DNA of 6,569 nucleotides, from the NCBI GenBank assembly GCA_029939785.1, contig JAOZSG010000056.1, positions 1 through 6,569 on the forward strand. Direction: 5' to 3'. Positions 5,997-6,569 of the stretch are shown here, piece after piece. Each line of letters starts with the position of its first letter. Within the stretch, counting starts at the first letter, position 1. The stretch is from Fidelibacterota bacterium. Its GTDB lineage: Bacteria; Fidelibacterota; UBA2242; JAFGTP01. The notes under the pieces were generated by a model. The model worked only from the letters and a program-made list of their open reading frames with translations, searched no databases and was not told the origin of the DNA. The translations under genes and the position numbers were made by a program.

Positions 5997-6569
5997 ATGA
6001 AAATAGAAAAAGATCAAATGTTAAATCAACTATTAGTTCCTATGGTTGTAGAACAAACAGACCGTGGTGAAAGGTCTTTTGATATATATTCCCGTTTACT
6101 TAAAGAAAGAATAATATTTTTAGGTAGCACAATTGATGACAATGTTGCAAACCTGATAATCGCTCAATTATTATTTTTGGAAGCAGATGATCAGGATTCT
6201 GATATTTCATTATATATAAATAGTCCTGGTGGAAGTGTAACAGCAGGATTAGCAATTTTGGATACAATGAATTTTATACAGCCGGATGTTGCTACTATAT
6301 GTATTGGTCAGGCTGCGAGTATGGGTGCAATATTACTTTCGGCAGGTGAAAAGGGTAAAAGGTCAGCATTGACAAACAGTAGAGTCATGATTCATCAACC
6401 TCTTGGAGGTATTGAAGGACAAGCTACCGATATTGAAATCCATGCAAAAGAAATATTGTCTATCAAATTAAAATTAAATCAAATATTATCAGATGCTACA
6501 AATAAATCAATTAAACAACTAGAAAAAGACACTGATCGTAATTTTTTTATGTCGTCGGAAGATGCAAAA
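5997..6569 (+). CDS. clpP: ATP-dependent Clp protease proteolytic subunit ClpP (3' end missing)
   Basis: ClpP forms the double-heptamer serine protease chamber that degrades proteins unfolded by ClpX or ClpA/C. My translation gives 191 residues, open to the window edge; full proteins are about 195-210, so roughly 10-20 residues are missing. Landmarks: VPMVVEQTDRGERSFDIYSRLL (from residue 14), LYINSPGGSVTAG (72-84, oxyanion-hole region), GQAASMGA with nucleophile Ser108 (6318-6320), MIHQPLGG with His133 (6393-6395), and the DTDRNFFMS motif (178-186). The third triad residue, Asp in E. coli (Asp171 of the mature protein), aligns to Asn182 here. I chose ATG 5997 as the first start after tig; no clear ribosome-binding site precedes it. 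ATG 6018 (Met8) is an alternative, since many family members begin close to the VPMVVEQT segment. The 7-nt gap after tig indicates co-transcription. clpX is expected next but lies outside the window. Confidence 0.95.
   Translation, partial: MKIEKDQMLNQLLVPMVVEQTDRGERSFDIYSRLLKERIIFLGSTIDDNVANLIIAQLLFLEADDQDSDISLYINSPGGSVTAGLAILDTMNFIQPDVATICIGQAASMGAILLSAGEKGKRSALTNSRVMIHQPLGGIEGQATDIEIHAKEILSIKLKLNQILSDATNKSIKQLEKDTDRNFFMSSEDAK

Overview
The window (about 30% GC by eye) carries ordinary housekeeping genes of an AT-rich bacterium, all on the + strand. SecA carries an extra block of roughly 100 residues in its preprotein-binding region, of the kind seen in the Bacteroidota/FCB group. I therefore lean towards an FCB-type lineage such as Marinimicrobia or Cloacimonadota, but the phylum is an inference. 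All tryptophans in the long genes are TGG and no long gene is interrupted by TGA, so the standard code fits.

Region by region: (1) 1-472 holds the 3' end of a eukaryote-type (UGP2-family) UTP-glucose-1-phosphate uridylyltransferase, cut by the window edge. Its reading frame stays open for another 19 sense codons past the TGA. (2) 473-1081 is about 600 nt without a long ORF. It holds a cluster of alternative hairpins (489-553), a very AT-rich stretch, and an isolated GC-rich, strongly foldable segment at 757-865 that looks like a structured RNA of no class I recognise. Two promoter-like sequences of near-identical design follow each other, one before the RNA and one before nusB. (3) 1082-4551 is a nusB-secA pair with a 14-nt gap. 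(4) 4565-6569 is a promoter-like site, a tRNA-Leu(UAG), tig (trigger factor) and clpP (cut by the window end). These are closely spaced (26 nt and 7 nt) and probably co-transcribed.

Functional links: NusB takes part in rRNA antitermination, SecA drives post-translational protein export, trigger factor binds nascent chains at the ribosome exit, and ClpP is the protease core that normally works with ClpX (expected just downstream but outside the window). Together this is a growth and protein-fate block.

The points most worth a second look are the unassigned GC-rich RNA, the apparent loss of the ClpP catalytic aspartate (Asn at residue 182), and the open frame beyond the TGA of the uridylyltransferase.
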